DNA from: Isoetes taiwanensis
Taxonomy: Eukaryota > Streptophyta > Lycopodiopsida > Isoetales > Isoetaceae
Assembly (NCBI GenBank): GCA_021234155.1
Contig: JAJEKV010000049.1
Span: 6,212,432-6,276,431, forward strand
Direction: 5' to 3'
Length of the DNA stretch: 64,000 bases
Within the stretch, counting starts at the first letter, position 1; every line of letters starts with the position of its first letter. Positions 11,197-20,343 of the stretch are shown in pieces. The notes beneath the pieces were generated by a model. That model searched no databases and was not told where the DNA came from. It saw nothing but the letters and a program-made list of their open reading frames with translations. A program made the position numbers and the translations under genes.

Positions 11197-11660
11197 CTAG
11201 GGGTTCGCAAATGGGTACAAGATAGAGTAGCGAATGCTCTCGCGTACAGCTCTCACTAACTTGTAGCGAGCCCAGGCTTGGACGATAACAGGTTGGTAAT
11301 CCAGTGTGGGGCTGATGTTGAGGAGATTGAAGAGCCTTCGCAAAGCATAGAAAATCTGCCACAAGTGATCGTTGGCGTCAGCAAAAGCCTCATTCCTCGT
11401 CATGTCCCAATAGTCCCATGTTCGACGAAGAGTTTGTTGCAGATCCTCGTAAGCACGCTCACGGAGAATGTTGACGATTTCCAACCCCTTGGTTGGATCA
11501 TAAGGCTCTTCCTCTTCTGCGGGTTCCCCCACCTCATAATCATCACCATCACGCTCGGGGTACTCCCCATATCGTTGGCCATAATCCTGCTCTGGAGGCC
11601 CTGGATCGTCCCTTCGGATGTCATTTGTGATCCTTTCCTCAAACTCAGCGAGGTCATAAT
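11197..11660 (-). CDS. Chromovirus accessory protein, part 2 (copy B)
   Basis: The second copy of the protein at 815-1275. The frame is open from 11706, but similarity begins after CTTGCAG on the - strand (ending at about 11661). It encodes EFEERITNDIRRDD, an acidic Glu/Asp run, then RRTWDYWDMTRNEAF and HLWQIFYALRRLFNL, and the same YPFANP end. There are no stops, and differences from copy A are mostly conservative. The product is unknown. It could act on the element's RNA or particle, but nothing in the sequence shows this. It sits 250 bases upstream of gag on the same strand. Confidence 0.6.
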
Positions 11661-11884
11661 CTGCAAGATAGCAAGAATGAATATACAATGTCGAACAGTT
11701 TCGCACACTCGGAACTCTAATAGATACAAGGAAGTATCATTGAAGAAAACTATTTAATTGTATGTTCATCGATACAATAATCATACATCATAAGAAAAGG
11801 GGACATATATTATAAAATGACTAAGGTAAATGCCCAATGAAAATTTTATAGCTGTACTCCATACAAAATGCGTAATGCGAATAT

Positions 11885-13295
11885 TTAAGAACTAGGTCCC
11901 TCCTCTTCGTCCATAGGCTGAGGAGGTGGACGATAGCGCATCAAAGTAGCACTGGGGCTAGCAGAGAGGGCGGCTCGAGCTGCTGCCTCTGGTGGCAAGC
12001 AGGTGGCCAAGGGTGCCGCCACAAGAAGACGCATATTGGCATAGCCCGCCACATCCCCCAATGCTGCTATAGCCAAATCTCGGCGGACCAATGTAATGGT
12101 GGTGGCGTGGTAGTCTATCTTCTTATGGCCCGCCAAAGTGGATATGGCACGAAGCTTCAGAAGAAGGCCCTAGGTTCTTGGAGAAGAACAGTACCTCACC
12201 TTGCCGAAAGGCTGAGAGAAAGAATCGGGGCACATGGTTGCCCATTGCCCTAATATGAGGATCCCTGGAGGTCTCCGCTTCCTTTTCCAAGTTGGCGGGG
12301 ATCCTCTCCTGCTCTGCTTCTTCTCTATCATCCCTAAGACTTCCCTTGATGTCTTAAAGGTCTTCCACCTCTTCATCCATACCTCCCATAGTAATCTGCA
12401 ATGGCTGATCTGGAGGTGGAGGCCGCATCTGGGCTGAGAAATGCTCCTCCGGAGGCTGGGGTGTGTCAGTCAACAAGAACTGCCGAAGTGACAAAAGGGT
12501 CTCAACGGGCTCTAGTTCTTCTGGCTAGTATGCCAACAAGTTCTCAACTGGTGAGGAATGCACAACCGGTGTAGTAAAGTCGAGGAAGTCATCCTGCTGG
12601 TTCCCGCTCTGCTGGTTTTGGGCATCCTCTTCTTGTTTACGGAGCCGCTCACTTCGGGCCTCCTTGTCCAAGCGGACCTGTATCCGCCTGGCAATCTCCG
12701 TGTGATACCGGGCCGGCCGAGCTCACATGTCCGTTTGCACAAGGTCCATACGATCTTGGGTAAAGGTAGGGGGAGCATTCTCAAAAACAAAGGCATACAA
12801 GTCTTCGTTCCAAAAGAAGTCAGGGAGTTTGTAATGGTCCCTGTACATGAGTACGTGGCCTTTCCCAAGATAATAAAAAGCATTAGCCCGCTCTTCTGGT
12901 GGGGCACCAGCTATTTATTGAAGGTCTTCTACCCTAGCAAGGTGTTGAATCCGTTGGGCCTCCGTCCGGGTAAGCTCCGCAGGATCTTCCTCCTCGCTGG
13001 CTAGTGGGTAAAACTTGACAAAGGCCCAGGCTTGGTCAGGCTGCTCTACTAGAGTGTAGGGTTGATCTGCAGCATTGAGCTTCGTGAGGAAGCGGTCATT
13101 GAAATGAAAAATGGGGTAAGGGATTCTACGGCCTTCAATAAAGTGCTTCACCAAAAGGTCCAGGACAGTGTCGATCATAGGGTTTTCCTTCGAGAGATAG
13201 TCTAATAAGAGGCTAAACAACTGGAAAATAGTCGCCTTCTTGAGGTCTACAGTAAGCTTGAAGCGCGGCATCATAACAATGGCGATGGACAACAA
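11885..13295 (-). pseudogene. Chromovirus accessory protein, part 1 (copy B, with stops)
   Basis: From ATG 13295 one reading frame runs about 375 codons to near 12170, interrupted only by stop codons: TAA after RVEDLQ (12915-12917), TGA after LVQTDM (about 12724), TAG after ENLLAY (about 12525) and TAA after EEVEDL (about 12357). All fit C-to-T changes of Gln or Arg codons. The frame includes FYYLGKGHVLMYRDHYKLPD, a charged coiled-coil-like stretch (KEARSERLRKQEEDAQ) and RFFLSAFRQGEVLF. A deletion of about 14 bp compared with copy A near 12150 shifts the frame, which goes on as AGHKK... to the stop near 11885. No family is recognised. Copy A confirms it is part of this element family. Confidence 0.6.
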
Positions 13296-14259
13296 GGAAG
13301 GAGTAGTAGGGCGCTCAAGCGTGACTAAGTGATGCTAGCGGATGGCGAAGGCGCTAAAGGTTTAGGGTGGTTGGGAGGTGTGAGGGAAGGTCGGCTATGG
13401 CGGGAACAGAGCTCGGGTCCGGCGGCTATGGTGGAAAAGGTCATCCAGAAGAAGCACGCCTTTAAAAAGTAACTTAAATTTAAATTTCAACGTTCACTTT
13501 TTTTTAAAAAAAAAAAAAACCCGGCTTGAACTAGTCTATACTAGCACAAACATCAGCATTGGTCAATCCCGCCGCTGTCTTATCTGGCCATACAAGAACC
13601 ATTAAGTCCTAGATGGTACCATCCTTTCTTGGTATACAGCATCTATGTTATCATATAACCTACCTTTCCTTGGTATACAGTTACAAAAAACCCTCTACTT
13701 AAAAGCTTGAGTACCAAATTAGCATTGAAACGTATGTTTAATGGAATATATGCAAAATATATGCAAAGTATTGCAATAGTATCCAAGTCGTAACATTCAA
13801 ATTTCAGAGCCAACATCATAACTATAATGTATTTCACAGCAGAATGTAAGAGCACAAGGCCAAAATGTGACAACTAAAATGTTGTGCACCTTGTATACTC
13901 TAAACCTCATTTAAGACTGTATAATCAGATAAACAGGCCTTGAATACAAACATATCAAAAATCATGCTTATAAAATGGCTAGTGTTTGTTACTAGCATGA
14001 ATTATCTATTTTCCAGTACGCAACTGTCAAAAGCCATTTATAACTGCCAAACAACATCATGTAGCTGATTACCTTGGCGTCGTATTAAAGAGTAAAGTTA
14101 CAGCATGTAAACTTGCCTCAAATTCCAGAAAGAACTAGAAACTTTATTTTTTTTGGGGTCATTTATTCAACCTCAATTATTCTTTGATCCAGTCATCATC
14201 CGTTGTCAAGTTCCAAGCTCACCTAAGTCTCTATGAACAAAAGGAATACATTAAGAAGA

Positions 14260-15070
14260 GAAGCCCGTACCTGCAGCCAACCAATATATCATTAGCCTGA
14301 TAAGGGTAAAGATGCAAGGGCCAAAAGGTACCTTAGGCTTCTCGGTTGTCAACCGATCACCTAATGTAGACCTTTTGCCTAAAAGATCAAATGAGCATGG
14401 CAGGAAATAAACTTAGTTTAAATATAGGAGAAAGAGAACAATTGTCCATACATCATGATGCAAATAAACCATTAAAGCAATACGGTTCAGAAATAAGTCT
14501 TGAATGACCAAGATAGAGCTTGAAATAGAATTGTTAATATCTGCAATACCTTAGCAGCCTGCTCTTTTCTGTTTGCATGAGTATTTTTAGAAGGAATATA
14601 TAGATCTACAGCTAAAAGAATATAAACTTTCACATTTTTAACCTGCTACATACCATAAGATTGAGAATAGAATGCATGTAAAAACCCTTTGCATAGCTGT
14701 GCACCCATGCATAAGCGTATTTGCAGCTCTATGATCATCATTATTACTAAGAAACCACTGAAATACCTGGATTACTTCAATGTCGGCATCAATATGTTGG
14801 GTTCAGGAACAAATTTGGAAGCTTCACCATATCCTTGTCTATGGGATTTCCGATATTTTTTATTTGGTGCAAAAACTTTGCTTGCCTCTTTTGCCATAGC
14901 TTTCCATACTGCTCATGCCGTCTTCCATGCCGTCTTCCAGACAGATGCTTTTTGTGCATGCAAAATGCCAACATCCTGTGTATGGGCGGTTCATCCATGC
15001 CCTATTTAACAAGGTCCAGAAGGAGAAATTCGTCCACAAAAATCGCAGCTCAAGTTTCATGCTTATTTAG
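14260..15070 (-). pseudogene. Captured host gene fragment in retrotransposon leader
   Basis: On the - strand there are exon-like blocks with plausible splice sites. One block ends TAATCCAG|GTATTT (14766) and reads ASKVFAPNKKYRKSHRQGYG. One reads IPSKNTHANRKEQAAK and ends CTAAG|GTATT (about 14552). One has acceptor TTTTAG, reads KRSTLGDRLTTEKPK and has donor CCTAAG|GTACC (about 14330-14376). The third block and the sequence after it, to GGTTGGCTGCAGGTAC (about 14268), match the + strand at 19452-20310. The protein is not recognised. Because introns are kept, capture from unspliced RNA or DNA is inferred. Confidence 0.5.
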
Positions 15071-15246
15071 CCAAGGAAAAATAGTCAAAGGCCAAATCTC
15101 TGAATAGATCGGATCTGCAAAAAGCCATAGGGCCAGGTGCAACAAAGCCGGCCAAGTTGAAACGGATAGCGGCATTCTCCATTCATCAATACCCTTCATC
15201 CTCTATTCATAAAGATCATGGAAAAATATACGGGCTGAATCTATAA

Positions 15247-15308
15247 CCTGTAAGATATTCTTGGGAAGCAAAATCGGCCTGTAAAATATTCTTGGGAAGC
15301 AAAGTCGG
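15247..15308. repeat. 31-bp tandem duplication
   Basis: Two adjacent copies starting CCTGTAA(G/A)ATATTC, differing at two positions. Confidence 0.8.
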
Positions 15309-15589
15309 CCAAATATCCTCATAGCCGTCCAACATAAATTTCAAGGCAATTTATGTATATATTAGAATTAAGTTATGTCAACTAAATTAACATTACATTT
15401 TGAAGGGAAAATATTCACTTTGACAAAAACCCAATGGTTTTTCCATGTATATATCAATAGGCTATGCCCATACATGGACCATGGATTTCATAAGCCTGGG
15501 TCGCCCCCTGGATTTGTTCTCTAAAGGATAATTTTTAAGTTACTCTCATGTAGATATGAGTAAGAGAAGCCAATAAGCAACATGCATAC

Positions 15590-15609
15590 AAAAAAAAAAA
15601 AAAAAAAAA
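15590..15609 (+). repeat. A20 homopolymer in leader
   Basis: An uninterrupted run of 20 A on the + strand within the leader. It could be the tail of an inserted retroposed sequence ending here or simple slippage. No flanking duplication was found. Confidence 0.7.
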
Positions 15610-16011
15610 CCAGATAAAAAATACGCTAGCGGCCGCTATGGGGCGATCCTTATACGGCCTCAGTCCGTCGAGAAAAACACCTCCGAAGACAGCAGCGCCC
15701 CTTTTGATTTTTCGGCCAGCTGTTGTCTGTTCGCCCTCGAGAGACGTGCCCCTTAGGGTATTTGGGAGGTGCCCGATCCATTGGAGCCATTTTCGCCTTC
15801 ATCTGAGCTACCTACAGAAAGTTATTGCCTTCCAAACTTGGGTCCTCCAATCGCTCTAAACTTCTTAAGGCTTACAATTCCACTACAACAACCTAGCACA
15901 AAACCAAACATCAAAGAGCTAAACAATCACACTAGCTTAACTCTCACCTAACTACCGAACTAACGAGTTAGGGTTTTGGTCAGTGCTATGATTTCGAGTA
16001 ACCGAAATCAC

Positions 16012-16024
16012 GGCTCTGATACCA
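16012..16024 (-). other. Primer-binding site, initiator tRNA-Met type
   Basis: Read on the - strand, the bases after the 5' LTR are G then TGGTATCAGAGCC, the standard plant primer-binding sequence complementary to the 3' end of initiator tRNA-Met. This fixes the inner end of the 5' LTR at 16026. Confidence 0.93.
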
Positions 16025-16025
16025 C

Positions 16026-17650
16026 TGTGACACTCCCTGAACATATATGACACTCGGACGTATACATACGGGGACTTTCCCCTCCCATGGCGACCGACTC
16101 ACCATGAGCAGGGCCCTCCGTCTAACTCGGGCCATCTATAAGAAGATGCTCAAGTGAAGGACACAGAGGGGTCATTCGGTCCACGCCTTCAATGGGGCTC
16201 CTATGTCGCAGAAGCGTGAATACAAGGTTAGCACACAATATAATCATATCATAATTTACCACCACGAGGGGTGGCACATCCATCCAAGTGACAACAGCAA
16301 AGAATATGCATTTACTACCAAGGAAAACACCCAAACCCATGGTTCTACCCCGGCTCAGACTCCAGTGAGGATCGACTGACGGCTAGGTCTCAAGAGATCA
16401 GCAGACCGAATCTTGGCATGGCGTTGGCTGGCATAGAACATCAGCTAGGGTTGTCCACTCCATCCGCCCCTCCTGTGCAACACTTTGCAGATGAGTCCAA
16501 TCATGCTATGGCGTCACTATAGCCTTCCGGACACGCAAACTCAAGGTATCACCCTTCGAGCCTACTACAGGGTTCATGAAGCCCCGTCCGATGAGGCAGG
16601 TCGGGGAAGCGTCCCCTTCCAGGATCACAGTGGTTCCATGGATGAGCTAGAGAATACGTGCCGCATCAGCGACCCCCGCATCCGTACCCAACTTACTCAC
16701 CCTAAATCTACTCAAAGTGCAAGATGCTCCATACGGATCACACCTCTACACCCAGGGAGTGTCAGACCCATACCCGGCCCTCTACGTGACCGGCTATCAG
16801 GCCTAGCCCACTGTAGGAGTCTCAGGAGCCTTTTATGTTCATGCAAGACCCCACCCCCACTTCACCACTGCGTCCCTTATTTGGTGCTAAGCAATTCCAT
16901 AGCATCCACGACTCGGTGGTCTCTTGTGCACAGGCCGCATATAATGGGAAGTATAGGGATCAACCTAGGAGTATACTACCAATCATGGCTCAGAGGTCTC
17001 TACCCCCCCTTTATTTCCCCCATTTCCAGTGTAATACTACGCAAAGAACTATCAATCCATCCTTTAAGAGCAAGACCAGAATCATAAATAAAGAGAACTC
17101 ACCTTTACAATCAAGGGTTAGTTCCTACAAGTAAAGCACAGAGAGAACAGACGAAACAACACAACAAGTGCCCAACAGGGGCGCTACCCTAGAATTCTCA
17201 AGCTATACAAACCACCCACCTGAGTTCCTGCTGGATCCGTTGTCGTTGGGTGCTTCCATCTTCCTGGAACTTGGTGTTCAGCTCTGGTTACACGGGTATA
17301 AGTGCTTGGCAAAGGTGGCGCTCAGCTTGGCAAAGGTAGGCGCTCAGCTCCTCTTGGTCGATTATGGTTGATAAGGGGGTGGTGATCCACCTTGATGGTT
17401 CCAATTAGTATTCACCATGCTAGCTAATCGAGTTTGGCCAGGTGGCTCCTTCCCAAACCATAATTAGCTTAATTATCCTTCTTAAATATTAATTCCTTAA
17501 TTATAGGTTATTATCCTTAATGATTAAATTAGCATAGTAATCCCTTTTAGGTCAACCCCCTAGGTTACCATACCCCATGGTGGCATATCTATACTGGGTG
17601 ACGTGTCAATATATTTATACGTATATCGTATAAATACTTGGAACGTCACA
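16026..17650 (-). repeat. 5' LTR of copy B
   Basis: 1,625 bp. On the + strand it starts TGTGACACTCCCTGAACATA and ends GGAACGTCACA. It matches 4110-5711 with scattered substitutions, and has TTAGCATAGTAATCCC near 17530 where the 3' LTR has a roughly 20-bp gap. It is followed at once by the GATTT duplication. Confidence 0.93.
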
Positions 17651-17655
17651 GATTT
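17651..17655. repeat. Target-site duplication GATTT, right
   Basis: Pairs with 4105-4109. It directly follows the 5' LTR of copy B. Confidence 0.85.
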
Positions 17656-18043
17656 CCTCAAGGAAACGATTGGTATGAATGAGGAGCATATCAGCATTTA
17701 TGACATGGGAAAACTAGGTATTAAGGAAGAGACCATATTCCACGAAAGATATGGGGCTGATCAAACTCGCAGCCACATTGGGAATTTTTTGAACCTTTCC
17801 ATTGAAATAGCTAACAATAGTAGTGGAGTATATCGAACTACAAGATATGATAAAAGAGATATTTTGCCCTTCCATGCACTGAAATTTGTACATGCGGATA
17901 GCTGCAGACCGTATCTACAGGCCAGAAATGTGGTAGTCTCACAAATACTTCCATATATGTATGTCAATTCGTGCCCATTCAAAGCAGCTGCTGATATTAA
18001 GGAATTAGTTTGTTGCTTCACTAAAAATGGATTTGATCTCTAA
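17651..18043 (+). pseudogene. Penelope-like reverse transcriptase, 3' part
   Basis: A continuous frame of about 130 codons following copy B, starting inside the GATTT duplication and ending at TAA 18041-18043 after KNGFDL. Counting codons across the junction after dropping one GATTT keeps the same frame as the 5' part, so this is the thumb/C-terminal region of the same protein. Features seen are YDMGKLGI and HERYGADQTRSHIGNFLN. There is no GIY-YIG endonuclease after it, nor any similar frame in the next 700 bases, so the element looks endonuclease-lacking, as known for some PLE clades. This part has no stops or frameshifts. Confidence 0.72.
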
Positions 18044-18742
18044 GGCCTAAAGAGGAAGATCATCCTAAATAATAAAACCCCCCTGCAAACACAGTAAATG
18101 GATCGGGCCACACTTTTCCTACGGTTAGAGGTAGGCTTTTTTTTATATTAATATATGTAAGTGTAAATGATCTCTTGTTGTTTACACTAAAAATTATAAA
18201 TACTTACTTGGAAACCATAGCAATTGATGGAGAGTAGCTTCCTGATTATATCATTGATGGCTAATGGTGTGAGTTTTGCACTATGGTTCCTTTAAAAATA
18301 TGATTTCCATTTGGAAAAGAGGATAATAATAGACCTTTGATAATATTTATGTGTAAAATTGTTTTTTCTCGATGGTTAAATGCTGAAGGAATATGTTTAA
18401 CCTAAGATGGGTCTTACAAAAATTTCTTTTACCTAAATGATAGCTTGGTAATTTTCGAGTCCACATCTATGGTCTAGGTCACGACTTTTGGGCTAACGGG
18501 CAGATGAGCGGGACGCTCTACACGAGCCGGTTTGGTTCGAGGCTCTTAGATGCATGTAAGCTGCACCAAGTAAGGTGAATTTCTGATTGACATCAAAGTT
18601 GCATACAAGGACAGTTGCTCAAGGTATGATCTTCTGACACGGATAATACCACAGCTGTGAATACTAGTGTATGAATAGGGCACAGCTACAGAATGTTAAT
18701 TAATGGCTTGCACCAAATCTAGACTGGCAGTAGATTTCGTAA
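18044..18742. other. Flank of the Penelope-like gene, nothing recognised
   Basis: AT-rich, with a T-rich stretch near 18137-18150. A short GC-richer stretch at 18480-18550 has no recognised content. No gene is supported. Confidence 0.4.
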
Positions 18743-19225
18743 TTGGGCTCACAGGCTGGTAGGCTGGCAAATAACCTTTTAGCTGGGCTGGCAATGGGCG
18801 GGAATAAATGCCCCAAGGATATTTGCTACGAAGACAAATTATATTCTGATGAATACGATTCAGATGGTTATCCTTTAAGCTCACACAGTGAGGAAGCTCT
18901 GGAAGAAAAATGGCTGGCCGTTGAGCTCAAAGAATGCCTTGAAATCAGTCAAGAAGAGATGGATAGTGGAGGGTATGCTGGCGGTAAACGCCCTTGGCAG
19001 AATTATCAAGGGGCTAATGATCACAAGCAGAGATATGGGAGCAAGCAAAATGGAGAGGGAAGCAGACAAGCTGGCTCTAACTCCTCCTATTATAGGAACA
19101 GCTTCACAAATGCACAAGATGACGATTCTGAATTTGAGCTGGAAGACATGCAGGTTTGGCCTAGGCCTGGAATTAGAAATGTTTACATATTGATGCTCTT
19201 ACTCCAGCATTTTGATGCAAGATGA
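18743..19225 (+). CDS. Hypothetical acidic, low-complexity protein or exon
   Basis: An open frame of 160 codons. The better start may be the second Met at 18794 (MGGNKCPKDICYEDKLYSDE), because the first 17 residues look like unrelated upstream sequence, possibly intron ending CTCACAG at 18751-18757. The protein is rich in Asp, Glu, Ser and Tyr (YDSDGYPLSSHSEEALEEKW), then Gly/Gln/Asn-rich (KRPWQNYQGANDHKQRYGSK), then acidic again. I recognise no domain. It may be the last exon of a larger gene or a decayed gene. The paralogous exon at 19452 onwards lies 230 bases downstream on the same strand, so they could belong together. Confidence 0.35.
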   Translation: MGSQAGRLANNLLAGLAMGGNKCPKDICYEDKLYSDEYDSDGYPLSSHSEEALEEKWLAVELKECLEISQEEMDSGGYAGGKRPWQNYQGANDHKQRYGSKQNGEGSRQAGSNSSYYRNSFTNAQDDDSEFELEDMQVWPRPGIRNVYILMLLLQHFDAR

Positions 19226-19451
19226 AGACTGATAACACTATGGATTCGTATGGATTTGGTCACTTGATTATGTCTTTTTTCCATACAAACTGACATATCT
19301 GTTAGAATATTAGCTACTATGCTTTTCTGTTGATGCATTTCAGCATGATTTACAATAAGCAATACAATTATTGATAGTATGTGAGCATTTCTTAAAGAAA
19401 ATAAGCTCTGATATATTTTTCGCTTATGTTTTTCTGGCTAGTAATGACTTG

Positions 19452-20343
19452 GGGGTAAAAAGGCTACAATAGGCACTACTAGAGGATGGGTTGTTTGTGA
19501 CGTCAGTTTGCGACGTATATGAAACGTCCACGTCACAAAAATCGCGTACATTCTCATGACGTCGCACAAAATTTAAACGACGTCGCAGATAGAACGTCCC
19601 ACGTCGCAGTTGGAACGTCTGGTCAGACGTCGCAATGGCAAAAATCGAGTACGTTCCTACGACGTTGCACAAAATTCAAACGACGTCGCAGGTAGAACGT
19701 CAGACGTCGCAGTTGGAACGTCTGGCAGACATCGCAATGGCCTACTACGTGCCACGCCGCACTAGCGACGTATCACGTCGCAAGTGCAATGTCATTACAA
19801 CGTGAAATGTCACAACTGCAACGTCTCATTGCGACTTAAACAATAAACACAAAATAAATGCAAATACAAGCTATTGAGATGTGGTAAGCCCTCAGGTTTG
19901 TTAGGCAAAGGTTAGGGGTTCAAGTCCACGAAAAAGCATTTTTGGCGCACATATATGTACGTTTTAGCAACATGAGCGACGTCTGTAAAACGTCATAAGG
20001 ACATATATTTTGTACGTATTTGGGACGTCCATGACGTCGCTAATACATTGCTTATGCGACGTGACGTCACTCTGCGACGAATCCACGGCGACGTCATTTG
20101 TGACGAGCGAGAAACGTTATTAAAGCGTGTGCATGCGACGTTCGATGTTCTCGTTACGTCGCTAAGACGTCGCAAATGACGTCGCAAACTGCCTATTCTG
20201 TAATAGTGAGGTGATCAGCGAAAAGCTGAGAAACCTTATGTACCTTTTGGCCCATCACTCATTACCATTCTTATGCTAATGTTGTGTTGGTTGGCTGCAG
20301 GTACCGGTTTCTCCCCCTATTGTCGTCTTTTTACTTTCATATT
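19452..20343 (+). pseudogene. Host exon paralogous to the copy B leader, split by a CACTA element
   Basis: GTAAAAAGGCTACAATAGG (19455-19473) and, after the inserted element, TGATCAGCGAAAAGCTGAG to GGTTGGCTGCAGGTAC match the - strand of 14376-14260, about 125 bases in all. In the leader copy this includes an exon reading KRSTLGDRLTTEKPK. Here a base is missing in AAAGG-CTAC and the donor is altered (TTATGTACC), so the exon looks dead even without the insertion. Confidence 0.55.
19474..20208. mobile_element. Non-autonomous CACTA element (735 bp)
   Basis: Begins CACTACTAGAGGATGGG and ends CTGTAATAGTG, the CACTA...TAGTG termini of the CACTA superfamily. It is flanked by the 3-bp duplication AGG (19471-19473 and 20209-20211), the size typical of this group. 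The inside is packed with GACGTCGCA-type words in both orientations, as expected of subterminal transposase-binding repeats. There is no transposase frame. The paralogous sequence near 14366 (- strand) is an empty site with a single AGG, which confirms the borders. Confidence 0.88.

Larger units (their letters stand above)
13300..16011 (-). other. Long untranslated leader of copy B
   Basis: About 2.7 kb between the primer-binding site and the accessory frame. It holds a T-run/A-run at 13498-13519, gene-like exon/intron sequence (listed separately), a 31-bp tandem repeat, an A20 run and a 12-bp palindrome TAGCGGCCGCTA (15627-15638). No conserved element protein is seen here. Confidence 0.5.
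4110..17650 (-). mobile_element. Ty3/gypsy chromovirus, copy B, nearly full length
   Basis: A 13,541-bp LTR retrotransposon transcribed on the - strand. It has paired LTRs of about 1.6 kb, a 5-bp target duplication (GATTT), a primer-binding site matching initiator tRNA-Met and a polypurine tract. The order along the element is LTR, a 5-kb leader with an accessory reading frame, gag-protease, RT, RNase H, integrase, chromodomain, LTR. Several nonsense codons, two frameshifts and an integrase deletion make it non-autonomous. The LTRs differ by scattered substitutions and small indels, including a roughly 20-bp indel near 5609/17530. It is inserted in, and therefore younger than, the Penelope-like element. 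Confidence 0.93.

Noticed and set aside
15620-15645. Cloning-vector contamination (NheI-NotI-like sequence)
   Set aside because: Flanks on both sides are continuous element leader with LTR, primer site and coding regions in order.
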